Shown: positions 23,504 to 35,382 of the stretch, piece after piece | How positions within the stretch are numbered: position 1 is the first letter of the stretch | Layout: each line of letters starts with the position of its first letter | Assembly (NCBI GenBank): GCA_003550325.1 | Contig: QKWP01000836.1 | Span: 8,236-72,235 of the forward strand | DNA length: 64,000 nt | Direction of reading: 5' to 3' | Source of the DNA: Gigaspora rosea | Lineage: Eukaryota > Glomeromycota > Glomeromycetes > Diversisporales > Gigasporaceae | Made by a program: the position numbers and the translations under genes | The notes under the pieces: generated by a model | The model's input: only the letters and a program-made list of their open reading frames with translations | Database searches by the model: none | Told to the model about the DNA's origin: nothing

Positions 23504-25945
23504 CCCTATAAGAAAAGTGGTTCAGGTATAGTATGAAAAAACAGGTATGTGCATGAGATAGCACAGATCATGTGGCATTTATAGGCAAGTTTTAAGGAAT
23601 AGCATAGTTAAAAATAATTCAGATACTATGGTAATAAGTTGGCACATTATATCATCAGATGATATTCATATGCAAGTTGCACATGATAGCATGTCATGTT
23701 AAAAGTAACATGTGCTGACTTATTTTACAGAGCACAACCCTATAACAAATTGCAGCATGGAATGATACTGCAATACATGAAAAAGTTTGAATATGGAACT
23801 ACACGGACCTGCATTTAAATCTATATGAGACAATATATGAGAAAACACATTTACAGCACGTAATAAGGCACAGATTCTGTGCAATAGTGCATGTACTAAT
23901 GTACAATTTTATGTGTTTTCTCATGCATTGTTTCATGCATATTTACATGCAGGCAATATATAATTGCATATATCCATACATATATACATAATAACGTATA
24001 TTGTATATGCATTATTTTATTAACTAAATTTTATAATTTTATTAACTAAATTTTTTAAGTTTATTAACTAAATTTTGTATTTTATTAATAAACTTTAATT
24101 ATTTTATTAATTAAATTTTATAATACAAATACTTTAATTTAATAATTTACATGCCGAATAAGAAAATACTTCTAATTACTAAAACTACCAACTTTAAAAA
24201 TAACCCAGCAACTAATAATATTGAAATAAACAAAGTAATTGTACCAAAATAAAAGGTTTAAAAAAATTTTGAATGACTACTCTAGAAATAACTCCAATAG
24301 GGACAACTCCAATTGTGGCAACTCAAATGGCAATAATCCAAGAGAGATACTAAAATGTAATAATATACAGAAAGTAATAAAGATAAAAGAAAAATAATGG
24401 TAAAAAAAAAAATAAAGTTGCGATACCACCAAAAATGATAAAAAATCATACACCAAAAATGATAGTGATTCCAAAAGAGCAACTTCCAAGGCAATAACAC
24501 TAAAGGATGGTTTAAAAACAATGACAATAACTAAAAAAATTCAATAAAAATTAATGAGTTTAAAAAAAAAATTATAAAAAAATCAAGAAAATAATAAAAA
24601 TTATAAAAGTAAACAAAAAAAAACAAATATTTATTTGCTTACAAATCAAATATAATTTGTGCACGTTAATGCATGGAAATTATTATTGTCAAGTGCAAAA
24701 AAAACAAAAAAACAACAAAATGAATATTTTTGTGCGCATCAATGCACGGATTTATAATCATTAGAATCATAATGATCATCACGTTAATGCATGGAATTAT
24801 GATCATTTAGGATCTTAATGATCATCATATTAGTACATGAAATTATGATCGTTAAGTATCTTAACAATTGTGACAATTGTGATATCATGCATAAAAATTA
24901 TGATCGTTAAGAATCTTAATGATTGTGATGATTATGATATTAATGCACTGAAATTATGAACGTTAAGGAGTCTTAACAATTGTGATGATCATGATATCAT
25001 GTATATAAATGATCGTTAAAATTGATTGTTAAGGAATTTTAACAATTGTGATAATTGTGATGTAGTGCACTGAAATTTTGATTGTTAAGAATCTTAATAA
25101 TTGTACACGTCAGAGCATGAAATTATGATTACCAGTATAATCATTAAGAATCTTAACGATTGTGCATATCAGTGCACAAAAATTATGATCGTTAAGTATC
25201 TTAACGATTTTGCATGTCAGTGCACAAAAATTATAATTGTTAAGAAACTTAACAATTGTGCATGTTAGTGCACAGAAGTTATGTGATTATTAAGATTAAC
25301 AAACGTTAATATATGGATATAATACTATGCACAATAGTGCATGGATTTAAATTTTTTGTGTAATAATGTGCATTAAATTTTTGAATGATCAGTTTCCATG
25401 CAGTTTCTGTGCAGTGATTATAAAACCCGTGCTTACTCGCATACAATTTCTTATTTATACATACATTTCCATGTATCGAGTTTTCATAGGGCAATAAGAA
25501 TAGAGGATTACAACTAAATTATTTTTTTAAAAAAGTGCAATATCAAAACTTGCAAGTAAACCTGCCTGCTTTAGATAACTTAAGGAAAAAGATTCCTAGC
25601 AAGAATTTACATATTTGCAGTTGCTTTAGTTTCCAAATATGTATACACTCCAACTATTATCTAGTCCTCTTTTAATAAAATGTCTTGGAATGTGGACCAT
25701 AGATTATATTTACTTACCTGTACCATTCACATGCCATCAGCTCCATGTTAGTTGGTTTAGTAAACTGCTACAAAAGGCACATACAATTTATATGATTTTA
25801 CATTAAATTGGCATGGGTATACAGATCAATATGGTTTGCTGATTCCTGTGCCAATTTGAACCATGCATATGCAAACCTGACCCATAGCATGTGCCACTCG
25901 ACTATGTGCCTATACATTGTTTTTTTGTTCACTTTTCTTATAGGG
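23504..25945. mobile_element. CCCTATAAG TIR element, 2.4 kb
   Basis: Termini are CCCTATAAGAAAAGTG and CACTTTTCTTATAGGG, with TTG at both flanks (23501-23503 and 25946-25948), suggesting a 3-bp target duplication. Subterminal sequence resembles the truncated copy at 2432-3076. The interior is non-coding and holds a palindromic minisatellite (24660-25310). A 3-bp duplication is seen in CACTA and PIF/Harbinger groups, but the termini match neither consensus well. Confidence 0.7.
24660..25310. repeat. Palindromic minisatellite, about 50-60 bp unit
   Basis: About eleven degenerate units of the form TTAGTGCACAAAAATTATGA followed by TCGTTAAGNNTCTTAACGATT-like hairpins. Each unit contains its own inverted repeat, GATCGTTAAG/CTTAACGAT. 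It lies wholly inside the TIR element 23504-25945. Confidence 0.8.
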
Positions 25946-26749
25946 TTGGCTATTTCCTTTCAGGAGTTTGTACAGTCGATATTGTACTGTCTAATTGCAT
26001 ATACTCTCTAAATGCATAAAAAATTTAGGTTTTTAACTATTAATGCAAAAATAATTCTTATAACTTAAATGCATATACTGTCTATATGTATGAAAAGTCT
26101 TGACAGATGGCATGCAATTGGACAGTATTGACTGTATTACCCATGCAAATAAGTGGATGCCATTTTACCAACAAATTAGATATTAATTTAAATTTTTGGT
26201 TTGCATAGCATGGAATCAGAAAATTTTGGATTTTCTGTAATTCTGGAAAATCAAGGTCATCATCAGGTGACACTAGAGAAAAAAATTAAATGGAAAAAAT
26301 TTTTTTACATTTCAGACAAGTTATCTATTAGTTAGCTTGAATTAATATAATAAAAAGCATCAAATGAAAAAGAATCAAGTTATTTTAGGCCACGCAAAGT
26401 TAATTTTTCATTTTGCATAATGGAAATGTACTGTCAGTGTAACATACTGTTAGTGAACTATATTGTCATCAAAAAATAAGCTTGTAGGTAAATCAACCTT
26501 GTCAGCAAATTGTACTGTCAGTGAATTAATTGTCGACAAAATAAGCTTGTTGGTTAAGTCAGCTTGTCTGTAAGTTGAGTGTCGGTGAACTGGTCGTCTG
26601 TAAGACAAGCCTGTCAGTAAATTGATTGTCGGCGAAGTGGGGTGTCAGTGAGTTGTTTGTCAGTGAAATAATACGGGCCCCTTTAGCACTTTATGATATA
26701 GCAATTATATTATTTAACACCACAAGTACATTTTAGCAATGTTATATTT

Positions 26750-26960
26750 ATATTATAAAACACTACTTGAATGTGTGCTAGGTTGTGACGCAGCAAAATT
26801 CTTTTATATTAGGATTAGACTTAAGGTCAGGATCAGGTATTAGGCACTATTTAATGTGTACTGTTTGTAACGCAGCAAACCTTCTTTAAAGTAGTTTATG
26901 TTGTTTATGTTAGGGTTAGGATGAGGTGTCGAAAAAGGGTATTTAATATAGTAACAAGTC
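26750..26960. repeat. Degenerate direct repeat, two units of about 100 bp
   Basis: Both units start TGTGTGCTAGGTTGTGACGC or TGTGTACTGTTTGTAACGC, followed by GCAGCAAA, an AT-rich part, a TTAGG-rich part and TATTTAA. Non-coding. Confidence 0.55.
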
Positions 26961-28160
26961 ATGAGAACCTGCAGTCGATCCAAGCATAAACAACCTTTGG
27001 CATTTACCATTACAATTACTAATAATAAAAATTTTGCCTTTTTGAGTTCTTTGAAACTAAGGTCTTGTTAAGAATAAATACAAAATTTCAAATCATAATA
27101 TTAAAAAAAAAGCAGTAGCTTCGTAAATATAAACCGTACTTTAATTATAGTACTAAATAATTCCACCAATCAACATAGGACAAATTCACAATAATCATAA
27201 AGTTTACTAAAGATCAGTTCGAAAAATATCACAAAATCACAAAATCCGCACACATGCATCTAAAAAAAAAAAAAAACAAAATCATGGATTTTATTTGCCA
27301 AAAAAAAAAATTTTTTTGTTGTACGTTCGTACTTATGTGACGTTACGCGAAACTGATGTACACAAACAGTAATATTTTTGAAAGCTCTAGCATGAATAAG
27401 CATAGCCAAAAGAAGATTATTGTAAGGGAATTAACTATATTTTGTAATTCATTGGTCAAAATGATTAATCATTAGTTTGTCAGGTAAATATATTAATTAA
27501 AAGTTTTGTCAGATAGAGACTTGAATAATTGAACCTTATTAAAGAAAAAATTGAACTGTAATGAATCACTGGTTTGTATTTGGAGCAATTTGAAGATAAA
27601 AATTCGATTATATTCGGATACTATTTATACTTTGAAGAATCTAACTGGTGTAAACATTAAAGTTGAATGAGAAATGTATGCAATAAACATTTCATCAGTA
27701 TTTCAAGATAGAAACTACAGTTCATTATCCGAATTCGAATAAATATAGGTGACCCATTAATAAAATTTTTAAATAATAGAGTAGAAAAAATCTAATAAAG
27801 TATTTATATAAATAGAAAAAAATGTAAAGTTACGAAAATTTTTACATGTAACACTAGTTAAACCGATATCCTGATATAATTGTATCTGGCTACAATGAAT
27901 TCTTTAAAATTTGAACTTATATTATTTAGATGAAAATGCTTCTAATTAAACCAAGATCTAGATAAATATGACAATTTCTCTATTTTTGGAAAGTGTAGAA
28001 ATAACGAGCCATGATAGTGTTAAAAAGTTAAAGGTAAAAATCCTTCAGCATTATTATTAATTTATTTAATTTAACTTAATTATTCTATTCTCTAAACAAT
28101 AATTTCATTCTCAAAGTCACCAAAGCCTTTTTCAAGTTTGATAATTATAATATACCACTG
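26961..28160. other. Non-coding, downstream of the membrane-protein gene
   Basis: No gene or clear repeat. The last few hundred bases would hold the 3' region of the minus-strand gene at 28168-28584. Confidence 0.45.
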
Positions 28161-28167
28161 ATGTTCC

Positions 28168-28584
28168 CTAATTTGGATTCTGTTGATTGTTAAGCGTATT
28201 TCTATGGGCTCCATTTGCGAAATTTTGCATTGAAATTTGTTCTGATTGGGTTGTCATTGCAGCAGAGTTTTGATATTGATAAGCTTGTTTTGCATAACGT
28301 TGATAATAAAAAATCAAAGCGATACATATTGGAAGAATTATTCCACTAACAACTCCGAGTGTAATAGATGTACCTATTATTGCAGAATGATCACAACGTG
28401 GAGAAGACATGCCATAAATTGGGATGCCTGTGGTATAGGTGGTATAGGTGGCATAGCGTGTAGTATATGTAGTAGAGGTACTAGTCAAAGTATAGTATAT
28501 TATGCTGGTGGTGCGGGGACCACAACCACCAGGGGGATATGCAATGGGACATGAACTTATACAAGGGTCACAAGTACAGCTCAT
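28168..28584 (-). CDS. Single-pass membrane protein, Cys-rich N-terminus
   Basis: An intact 138-residue product with ATG at 28584 and stop at 28168-28170. Five cysteines lie in the first 21 residues (MSCTCDPCISSCPIAY and a GGCGP turn), followed by a Thr/Tyr-rich segment (about 26-55). One clear hydrophobic span (about 68-93, GVVSGIILPICIALIFYY) follows, ended by a basic YQRYAK stop-transfer. The tail is polar and Gln/Asn-rich (94-138). There is no N-terminal signal peptide, so a type III-like topology with the Cys-rich part outside is inferred. Hydrophobicity pattern, lack of stops and a higher GC content than the flanks argue for a real gene. Function unknown. The opposite-strand open frame over the same bases is its shadow. 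Confidence 0.65.
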   Translation of the reverse strand: MSCTCDPCISSCPIAYPPGGCGPRTTSIIYYTLTSTSTTYTTRYATYTTYTTGIPIYGMSSPRCDHSAIIGTSITLGVVSGIILPICIALIFYYQRYAKQAYQYQNSAAMTTQSEQISMQNFANGAHRNTLNNQQNPN

Positions 28585-29406
28585 TTTTTAAAAAGTTGTT
28601 GTATATTATGTTAAATTTCTATAAATTTCTTATTTCTTTGTTTTTTCTGAGAGATTTGAAATTAATTTTAAATTATTAAAAATCTATGAATGAATTAAAA
28701 TGATGGAATTTATAGAATTTATAGATTGTTGAAAAGACGACCTAATTAGGCAAAATTTTTAATTATCAATTTTTGCTATTTGCACCATGGTGACAAATAT
28801 TATGAAATCCGTTTACCATATGGTGCGAATAACAAATATCCATGGTGCGATAGCAAAAATCCATGGTGAGAATAAAATTAAAATTTAATTTTTCTAGAAT
28901 CATATTCGTGTCTTTGTTTTGATGTAATTTGATAATACATTTTTATAATGAAAATTTTGTTATGGTGAATGTGTGCATCGGACCTCCTTAAATGCAACGT
29001 CACCCAAAATGTATGCTCAATCTCTAAACCAATTAATTATGTGTGCACTTAACACTATGAATTAATTTTCTTATTGTCATTACAAAAAGTGGGCTGCATT
29101 TACGGAGACCTGTTTTGTATTTGAAATCTTTACTCGGACTTAATAAACGCATCTCTGGCTAATATAGTTGCGACCTATTTACATCAATAGTTACGGCTCA
29201 ATACAATTTGGTTGGATGCAAATTTAGAATACTCAGTCAATCTGTTAATTACAGCTTTTTCATAAATTCTGGACCACCTTAAAAAAATTTGCAAAAGTCT
29301 ATTCGGCCGAAGTCGATAAGTTATTGATTTCGGTATGATTAGTGCGTAATCAGTATAAAAAAAATTTTGAGTTACTATTCAGCACATTATTCGATCGATA
29401 TTACAT
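28585..29406. other. Promoter side of the membrane-protein gene
   Basis: AT-rich. At 28780-28870 the words CCATGGTG and CACCATGG recur several times as direct and inverted copies, forming a small repeat cluster upstream of the gene. No TATA box position is convincing. Confidence 0.4.
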
Positions 29407-29624
29407 GTCACGGCTGATGCCGAAGTTGGCTGATGCTGAAGTTTTGGGGTCTCGATTTGAAACTATAAGCCCTGCTAAAATCCACATATACTCTATAAAT
29501 ATGAAATCTACACCCAAACCCTACCCTAACCCTATAAGACAAAAACGAAAAAAACATCTAAACAAAATTTTCAAATTTTGTATCAAAATAGGTCAAAACT
29601 TCAGTATCAATCAACTTCAGTGGC
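29407..29624. mobile_element. MITE with 7-bp target duplication, copy B
   Basis: Left arm GTCACGGCTGATGCCGAAGT, right arm complementary with a deletion of one subunit. Duplication ATTACAT at 29400-29406 against ATTATAT at 29625-29631 (one mismatch). The interior contains CCCTACCCTAACCCTATAAG. Confidence 0.85.
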
Positions 29625-29884
29625 ATTATATTGCATTCACAATATCAATTCTTCAATACCTTTATTAAGTTTTTTCCTCATCTAATATGTACGATACCAA
29701 TATTTATGCCAAAAAAGGTTTGAACATAAATTTAACTTCTTAATAAACATATAGACAGCTTTGAATTGAAATGATCTATAAATACAAACAAAATTTTTTA
29801 CTTCAAGTTCGTGTAGTGAATCTTTATCTTATATAATTAACTTTGGCAACTTTTAGTATAGCAAATTTGTTTATTGATATATAT

Positions 29885-30076
29885 CTATTCAAAAATCAAA
29901 TGAAAAATTTTTTGAAAATTTGCCTCTTCAATACGAAATACCCCAAGATATACGAGCAGGCACTAATAAAAAAAAAAAAGGTTAAATACAATCAGGAGTT
30001 TGTGAAAAAAAATGCAACACAAAAGGTCAAGATTTTATTAATATTTGCCGACGATGTCTTAATGATTATAATAAGA
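29885..30076 (+). pseudogene. Hypothetical protein remnant
   Basis: A coding-like run reads ENLPLQYEIPQDIRAGT, then a lysine-rich stretch, KYNQEFVKKNATQ, and after a one-base shift near 30030 GQDFINICRRCLNDYNKTA with a stop at about 30074. The C-x2-C pair in ICRRC suggests part of a zinc-binding motif. The composition differs from random AT-rich frames, but I do not recognise the family and the start is unclear. Confidence 0.3.
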
Positions 30077-30531
30077 CCGCTTGAAGTAAAACTTTCGTTT
30101 AACGTTACCCCCCACCCCTGAGCCCCTTAAACAAATAGAGGTGACAAATTAGGTCGTCATGGTGATCGAAAGTTTTCGGTTATGACCGGGATTTTTTGGT
30201 ATACTATATGTTTATTTTTTATGTTTAATTTTTCCCCCCTCTCCCCGTTATGAAAAACAAATAACGTTAAACGAAATTTCAACTGCAAGCGGCCTATGTA
30301 TTAAAAAATTTTAAATAAATTTTTATATTTGAACGCTAATTAGATTATATAAAACTTTAAATTAATTTTGCTCAATAAAACTAATTTAGGTTTATATGGA
30401 CCTGAATTAGGTTTATTTGAACCTGATTTAGGTTCATTTGAACCTCGTTTAATTTTAATGTTTGTTTAATTCCCCCCGTACAAATTTCAAAAAAATAACG
30501 TTAAATGAAACTTTAACTGCAAACGGCCTAA
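30073..30531. mobile_element. AGGCCGCTTGCAG-type inverted repeats (MITE pair)
   Basis: Left arm GACCGCTTGAAGTAAAACTT with TTTAACGTTA; a complementary arm ends at about 30296 (AAGCGGCCTA) and a second ends at about 30530 (AAACGGCCTA). Between the two right arms is a short tandem block (30385-30450) of AGGTTTATTTGAACCTGA-like units. Whether this is one element with a duplicated end or two elements is unresolved. Confidence 0.5.
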
Positions 30532-30997
30532 AGTCCAAAGTAAAGTTTTTACTGTATAATGTTTATTTAAAGTGATGATAATCCTTCAACACAGCCATAC
30601 TTTTGAATTGTCTGAGAACTCGACTCACAAAAGACCTGCTAACACTCAAGTGTTTAGCAATTACTCTAATTGCCACTAATGCATTAAAACAAGAACAAGC
30701 GCAGTCATTACACTTTAATGACTTCTACTTCATAAAAAGACTTTCGCAGCTTTGCAAAAAAGCATTATGATCACTCTTAAAGCATATTACCAAAAATCGA
30801 ACCTGTCATTTCAATTCAAAGGATATGACCTTTGTAATAATCAATATTTTTCTTTATTCACAAATAGAAACAATTTGACTTTAAAAACAGTTCATAGATT
30901 TAAAATAATGAATTTGAGAAATTGATTTTTAACATAAGCCTATAAGACATTGACAATTTGCTTTATTAAAAACATAATAATATACAAATACAATATA
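30532..30997. other. AT-rich non-coding stretch
   Basis: A coding-like trace with HSRTNAL-style words on the minus strand was considered, but no continuous frame is present. Nothing else was recognised. Confidence 0.4.
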
Positions 30998-31749
30998 GGG
31001 GTTCCTTAAAACGGGCAGATCACGTGATATAAACCAATCAATTTGATAAAATTTAATGAACCCGGATCAGCCTAGTACCCTAGACTAACTAGCCATGGCG
31101 ACGAACTATCACGTTCTGATTGGACGAAATCGACGATCCTTAATAAACAATATTAGGACACGCAAAGTTGATTTTTCGTTTTGCATAACATGGAATTTTT
31201 TTAATTTACTGCAAATAGAATAATGTTCACATTTAAAGGTTATGCAAAAGATTAATTTTCATTTTGCATATTTTTCCTGTCGGACAATTACGGTGAATTA
31301 AGGTCTCCATTTGGTGACACCGGATGAAAATAGCGGGAAAAAATAGATGTCAAAAATCGAACAATTGGCACAATTGGGACCTAAAAAAAAAAAAACAAAA
31401 AAAAATTTAAAAAATTTAAAAAATGGGACGGCAGGTAATGCAAAACGAAAAATCAACTTTATACCGGTATAATATTATTATTAAGGAGTCCAATCAGAAC
31501 GTGATAGTTCGAGTAGAATCTCACAATGACCGTAACTTTTTTTCGCTATGGCTAGGTATTAGGATCAGCAAAACAAGCGAAAAAAAAAGAGAAAAAATGA
31601 GAAATACAAAAACTGCAGTCTAAACCCATATTGAAGCATTAACAAAAAATGTCGGTATGATTTTACCTACATGTCCTAACCCAAGGCGATTCTAACTCTA
31701 AATTTACGGCAAGACCCGTCACGTGATCTGCCCGCTTTAAGGATTCCCC
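30998..31749. mobile_element. TIR/foldback element, GGGGTTCCTTAAAACGGGC ends
   Basis: The left end GGGGTTCCTTAAAACGGGC, then GATCACGTGAT, is mirrored by GTCACGTGATCTGCCCG and CTTTAAGGATTCCCC at the right. A second, inner pair (AACTATCACGTTCTGATTGG and its complement at about 31485-31510) and a third (CGCAAAGTTGATTTTTCG against CGAAAAATCAACTTTA) make most of the element self-complementary. The frame at 31423-31623 lies across the right arm and is not taken as a gene. Target duplication unresolved. Confidence 0.8.
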
Positions 31750-31848
31750 AAATATAGAAATATTAAAAAGAAATCTCTGATACAAATTGTAATACAAACT
31801 AGAACCACATCGGGTAAATGCTATAATTAATTTTTGTGTACAAAATAT

Positions 31849-32043
31849 GGGCAATTCTATTTTCACTCGGGTTAAAGTATAATTTCTATTATATTATATA
31901 ATACAAACTACTATAACAAACTAAAAATTCTAAAGATTGGTTAATGGTTAGGATAAATGATATTATATGAATTTATATTATATATAGTATAATAAAAATT
32001 ATATATCGGGTGATTTTGACCCAGAAAAAAAAATAGAACTCCC
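31849..32043. mobile_element. GGGTTAAAGT MITE family, copy 1
   Basis: Inverted ends of the form GGGCAATTCTATTTTCACTC / AAATAGAACTCCCC, with inner GGGTTAAAGT and its mirror GATTTTGACCC, and a TATTATATAATA-rich interior containing ACTATAACAAACTAAA. Related copies: 32528-32742 and 51392-51602. Confidence 0.75.
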
Positions 32044-32527
32044 CAAATTAAATTTCATATAATATTCATACGTCATACATAAAATACCAAAGTTTACAAA
32101 AAAATCTGCCAGTATTATTGCATCGTTTGATTTTAATGTACGCGAATTTTGACTCCTCTCAGAAATTTAATGTCATGTGATCAAAATTACAACCACATGA
32201 AATTTTATTTACCGAATCTTACGCAAAATTACTGTAATTTTGCATCCTTGAATCTAACGCTAATCCAGTAAAGTTATTAATGGTGGTATGGTGAAATTAT
32301 ATAATAAAGAATCTTTATTAAATAAAGGGTCTTAAAATTCATCTAAGAATGCACAAACTTTGTTACTTTTGATGAATAAGCTTAAGTAATATAATTCTTT
32401 AGCAAACATAAAAAAAATTTTAATTTACACGAATACATCTACCGCAATAAGTAGTAACAATTTAAAATAAAACTTCACCAATTTGCTATAGGACTACCTA
32501 CACTGAATTCCATCCTAATATTTTGAT
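32044..32527. other. AT-rich spacer between two MITEs of one family
   Basis: No gene or repeat recognised. Confidence 0.4.
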
Positions 32528-32742
32528 GGGAAACTCTATTTTTTTCACCCGGGTTAAAGTCACCGATAAATAGTTTTTATTATACTATAGAATATAAATT
32601 CATATAATATCATTAAAAATCATCTACCCTAACCACTAATAACCAATTTTAGAATTTTTAGTTTGTTATAGTAGTTGTATTATATAATATAATGGAAATT
32701 ATATATCGGATAACTTTAACCCAAGTGAAAATAGAATTTCCC
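32528..32742. mobile_element. GGGTTAAAGT MITE family, copy 2
   Basis: Ends GGGAAACTCTATTTTTTTCA and GAAAATAGAATTTCCC, interior in the opposite orientation to copy 1 (TTTTAGTTTGTTATAGTAG). Contains TACCCTAACC. Confidence 0.75.
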
Positions 32743-33078
32743 ATTTAATTTTCTGAAATTTACGTAAAATTACATGTAATTGCAATGATCGAGTATGTAG
32801 TTGTTAGTTCTGTATTTTGCATTAGAATTAACAAACATGATTTCTATGTTAAAATTTTGTTACAAGACTTATTTGCTATTGTAATGAATTAATAGTCGTG
32901 ACTTCTATCATGATTTACTGTAAAAATTTTGTTATAATAACTGCATAATACGTAAGTATCAAGGCTGCTTTTGTCTCGAATCTTCTGCTACCCGCGAGTA
33001 TGATGTAATTTTGGCTATTAGTAATCCGATCAGCGATGAAAGTATGATATATGTGATCAGTATTGTTAGTTGTTATTA

Positions 33079-33309
33079 CAGCTGATTTGAAAATTAGTGG
33101 GGCACTTGAAAAATTTTCTTGTTTTTGAAACCTTTCGGTTTCGTCTTATGAATCATCTAATTTTGCGGAAACCATGTCACAGTCTTCGGAACTTCGGTCC
33201 GATAATGGCGATGTGATTTCCGAAGAGTTATATGATTCATAAGACGAATTCGAAAGGTTTCAAAAACGAGAAAACTTTTCAAGTGTCCCACTAATTTTCA
33301 AATCAGCTG
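33079..33309. mobile_element. TA-flanked foldback MITE, CAGCTGATTT family, copy 1
   Basis: Ends CAGCTGATTTGAAAATTAGT and the exact complement, with TA at 33077-33078 and 33310-33311. The arms extend about 80 bp each, through AAACCTTTCG and TCTTATGAATCAT. 231 bp, non-coding. Confidence 0.85.
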
Positions 33310-33311
33310 TA

Positions 33312-34190
33312 AGCCAAGAATACTGGAATTGTGACCTGTCAAGACGACAATCACTAGTCGGGTTGACCTATCAGGGTGACAGACTAGTTGTTAAATGCAT
33401 AATTAAAAGGTGAAAGCCGCGAAGTTGCTAGTTGCCGCATAGGTTGTTCGATAGTAGAAGGGGTAATACCAGTATATATTCTTCGTAGTTATGCACCATA
33501 CAGAAAATGAGAGACAAAACAAAAACTTGCTGTTGCGGTATGTAGTTTTATTGGTTGGTTTCGGAATCAACTGTCTTAATTCCTACTATAATTTGCCGTC
33601 GATAACACGCTGAGCAAATTAGTCAGATAATCTGGGCGGCAAATATTCCAACCAAAAATTTTTACAAAAATGGAAAAATTTAGAAATAATCATATAGATC
33701 TTTAATGGAATGTAATTAGAAATGATAATATAAATCTTTAATGGAATGTAATTTTTCTTAATATTTGCTAATACTGTATATTCACTATATTTTTTATTAA
33801 TCTTATGTTTTTCTTTTTATCATCTATTGCGGAGCTATTGTTATTGTTTATGCACTTGCACCTGCACTTGTTTTTGCGCTCGTTGAACTGAGACCGTTAT
33901 ATAACAGCTTTCAAATTGTGAAATATTTGATTGACTTTTTTTAACTATTTTCGCTCAAAATAGTTTATAAAAATTAGGTATTATCAAACAACAGAAGCAA
34001 ATTTGGCAAATTTACGTTTCACAATTTTAAGATAGTTGTTTAGGGGCGTTAAAATAAACTTATTGTTAGAGCACTAAAGGTGGTTTCATAAGCTTGTTTT
34101 TGAGAATTAAACGATGGCTGAATTTTCTTTATCGCGTTGCGTTACACCTTTTCTTAAAATCTGATTTGTAGCTCAGGAAACCTGCGCCAC
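33312..34190. other. Non-coding region
   Basis: Somewhat less AT-rich, but no protein-like frame, tRNA or clean inverted repeat was recognised. Confidence 0.4.
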
Positions 34191-34193
34191 AAC

Positions 34194-34325
34194 CTGGCAC
34201 ACTCTGGAATTTTCTTTATAGTGTTATGTTACACCTGTTCTTGAAATTTGCGCCACAATCTGGCACACTCTGGAATTTTCTTTATAGTGTTACGTTACAC
34301 CTGTTCTTGAAATTTGCGCCACAAA
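34194..34325. repeat. Two near-identical 66-bp tandem repeats
   Basis: The unit begins CTGGCACACTCTGGAATTTT and ends TTTGCGCCACAA. Units 34194-34259 and 34260-34325 differ at only a few bases. A more diverged unit precedes them from about 34118. Confidence 0.85.
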
Positions 34326-35197
34326 CCTCAAGCAGTGCTATTATAAAACCAATAATAAAGTTTTCATTTTTAATTTTCGAAAATGGTTCAAATAGCTAAC
34401 ATTTCAATTTGTTAATTATATGGTGCAAGAAACCTAGAACAAACATCACGTAATCTTTTATCATTATTAAAATTAAAAATAGCTATAACTAATTATGTTA
34501 ATATTATAATTTTGTAGAACCAAATTTTAGAAAATATTTTTCTTTTAGTATTTTTTAAAAATTTATTATTTTTTTTTATTTAAGCTAAAATTTGATTGAC
34601 TAATTTATATATTTCACAAAATTTTTTTCAAATTTTGATCACTTTTGTATATAAATGATTCTAGGCTTCTTGTGCTATATATTTAAAATAAATTAAAATT
34701 AATCAGTAAAATTTGAACAAGTTTTAAAATTAGTGCCTGCTTTCTCAAACAATAAAATTTTATATAAAAGCTATTATGATTAAATTAGAGTATATAATAA
34801 AGTATTATAGTATGAGTACACATTAGAACAGATGTGAAACAATCATATGTATAGTTTTATTAAAAAAATGTTTTTAAAAAAGTTGATAAAAATTGAAGTT
34901 TTACAAGACTATTTTAACTGTATATTCTAGTATTAGTCAGACTAAAACAATTTATCACTAAAGTTTTATTATCTTCATTTGACAATTTATCATATTTTAC
35001 TAAACAAATTTATAGTAAATAGTTTTTGAAAATAAAATCTAAGCTGCCACTTTGTAAAAGATGCTCTTCTAAAACATAATGGTTTTAGAAAGTTAAACTG
35101 TTAGATATTTCAGGAGAAGAACCATGCTACACTTATTATGTAATTATCTATTATGGCTTGTGGCTTTACTTTATCTAATTTCTATTATGACATAGAT
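34326..35197. other. AT-rich non-coding stretch
   Basis: Nothing recognised beyond A/T runs. Confidence 0.45.
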
Positions 35198-35382
35198 CAT
35201 ATACGTTGATTTTCACTTTCCCGAACACACTTTCCCGAAAAACTATTTTCCCGACATCACATAGGGTTTAGGGTTAGCATTTTGTTAGTTGTGGATATAT
35301 ATTTTTAGCAAATTGTCACCTGTGTGATGTCGGGTAAATGACATGTCGGGGAAATAGCTTTCGGAAAATCACCGTAACCTAT
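35198..35382. mobile_element. MITE with TTTCCCGA-rich inverted ends
   Basis: The left arm has TTTCCCGAACACACTTTCCC and CCCGACATCACA. The right arm has TGTGATGTCGGG, GTCGGGGAAATAGC and TTTCGGAAA as complements. The centre contains TAGGGTTTAGGGTTAG. Borders approximate; target duplication not read. Confidence 0.65.

Larger units (their letters stand above)
22975..26682. mobile_element. Large TIR element with about 270-bp iterated inverted arms
   Basis: The left arm (22975-23262) consists of repeated units such as CCAACAATCAATTTACTAAC. The right arm (26405-26682) is its reverse complement, with CTGACAATCAATTTACTGAC on the complementary strand. Shared words CTTTAG lie at both outer edges, but the true borders and target duplication are not certain. 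The interior contains a second TIR element (23504-25945). No transposase frame was recognised. Confidence 0.7.

Noticed and set aside
24660..25310. CRISPR-like regular repeats
   Set aside because: Units are degenerate, contiguous without unique spacers, palindromic, and in a eukaryotic setting without cas genes.
28246..28554. 102-codon plus-strand frame
   Set aside because: It is the antisense shadow of the membrane-protein gene; its product is Cys/Ile-rich with no domain logic.
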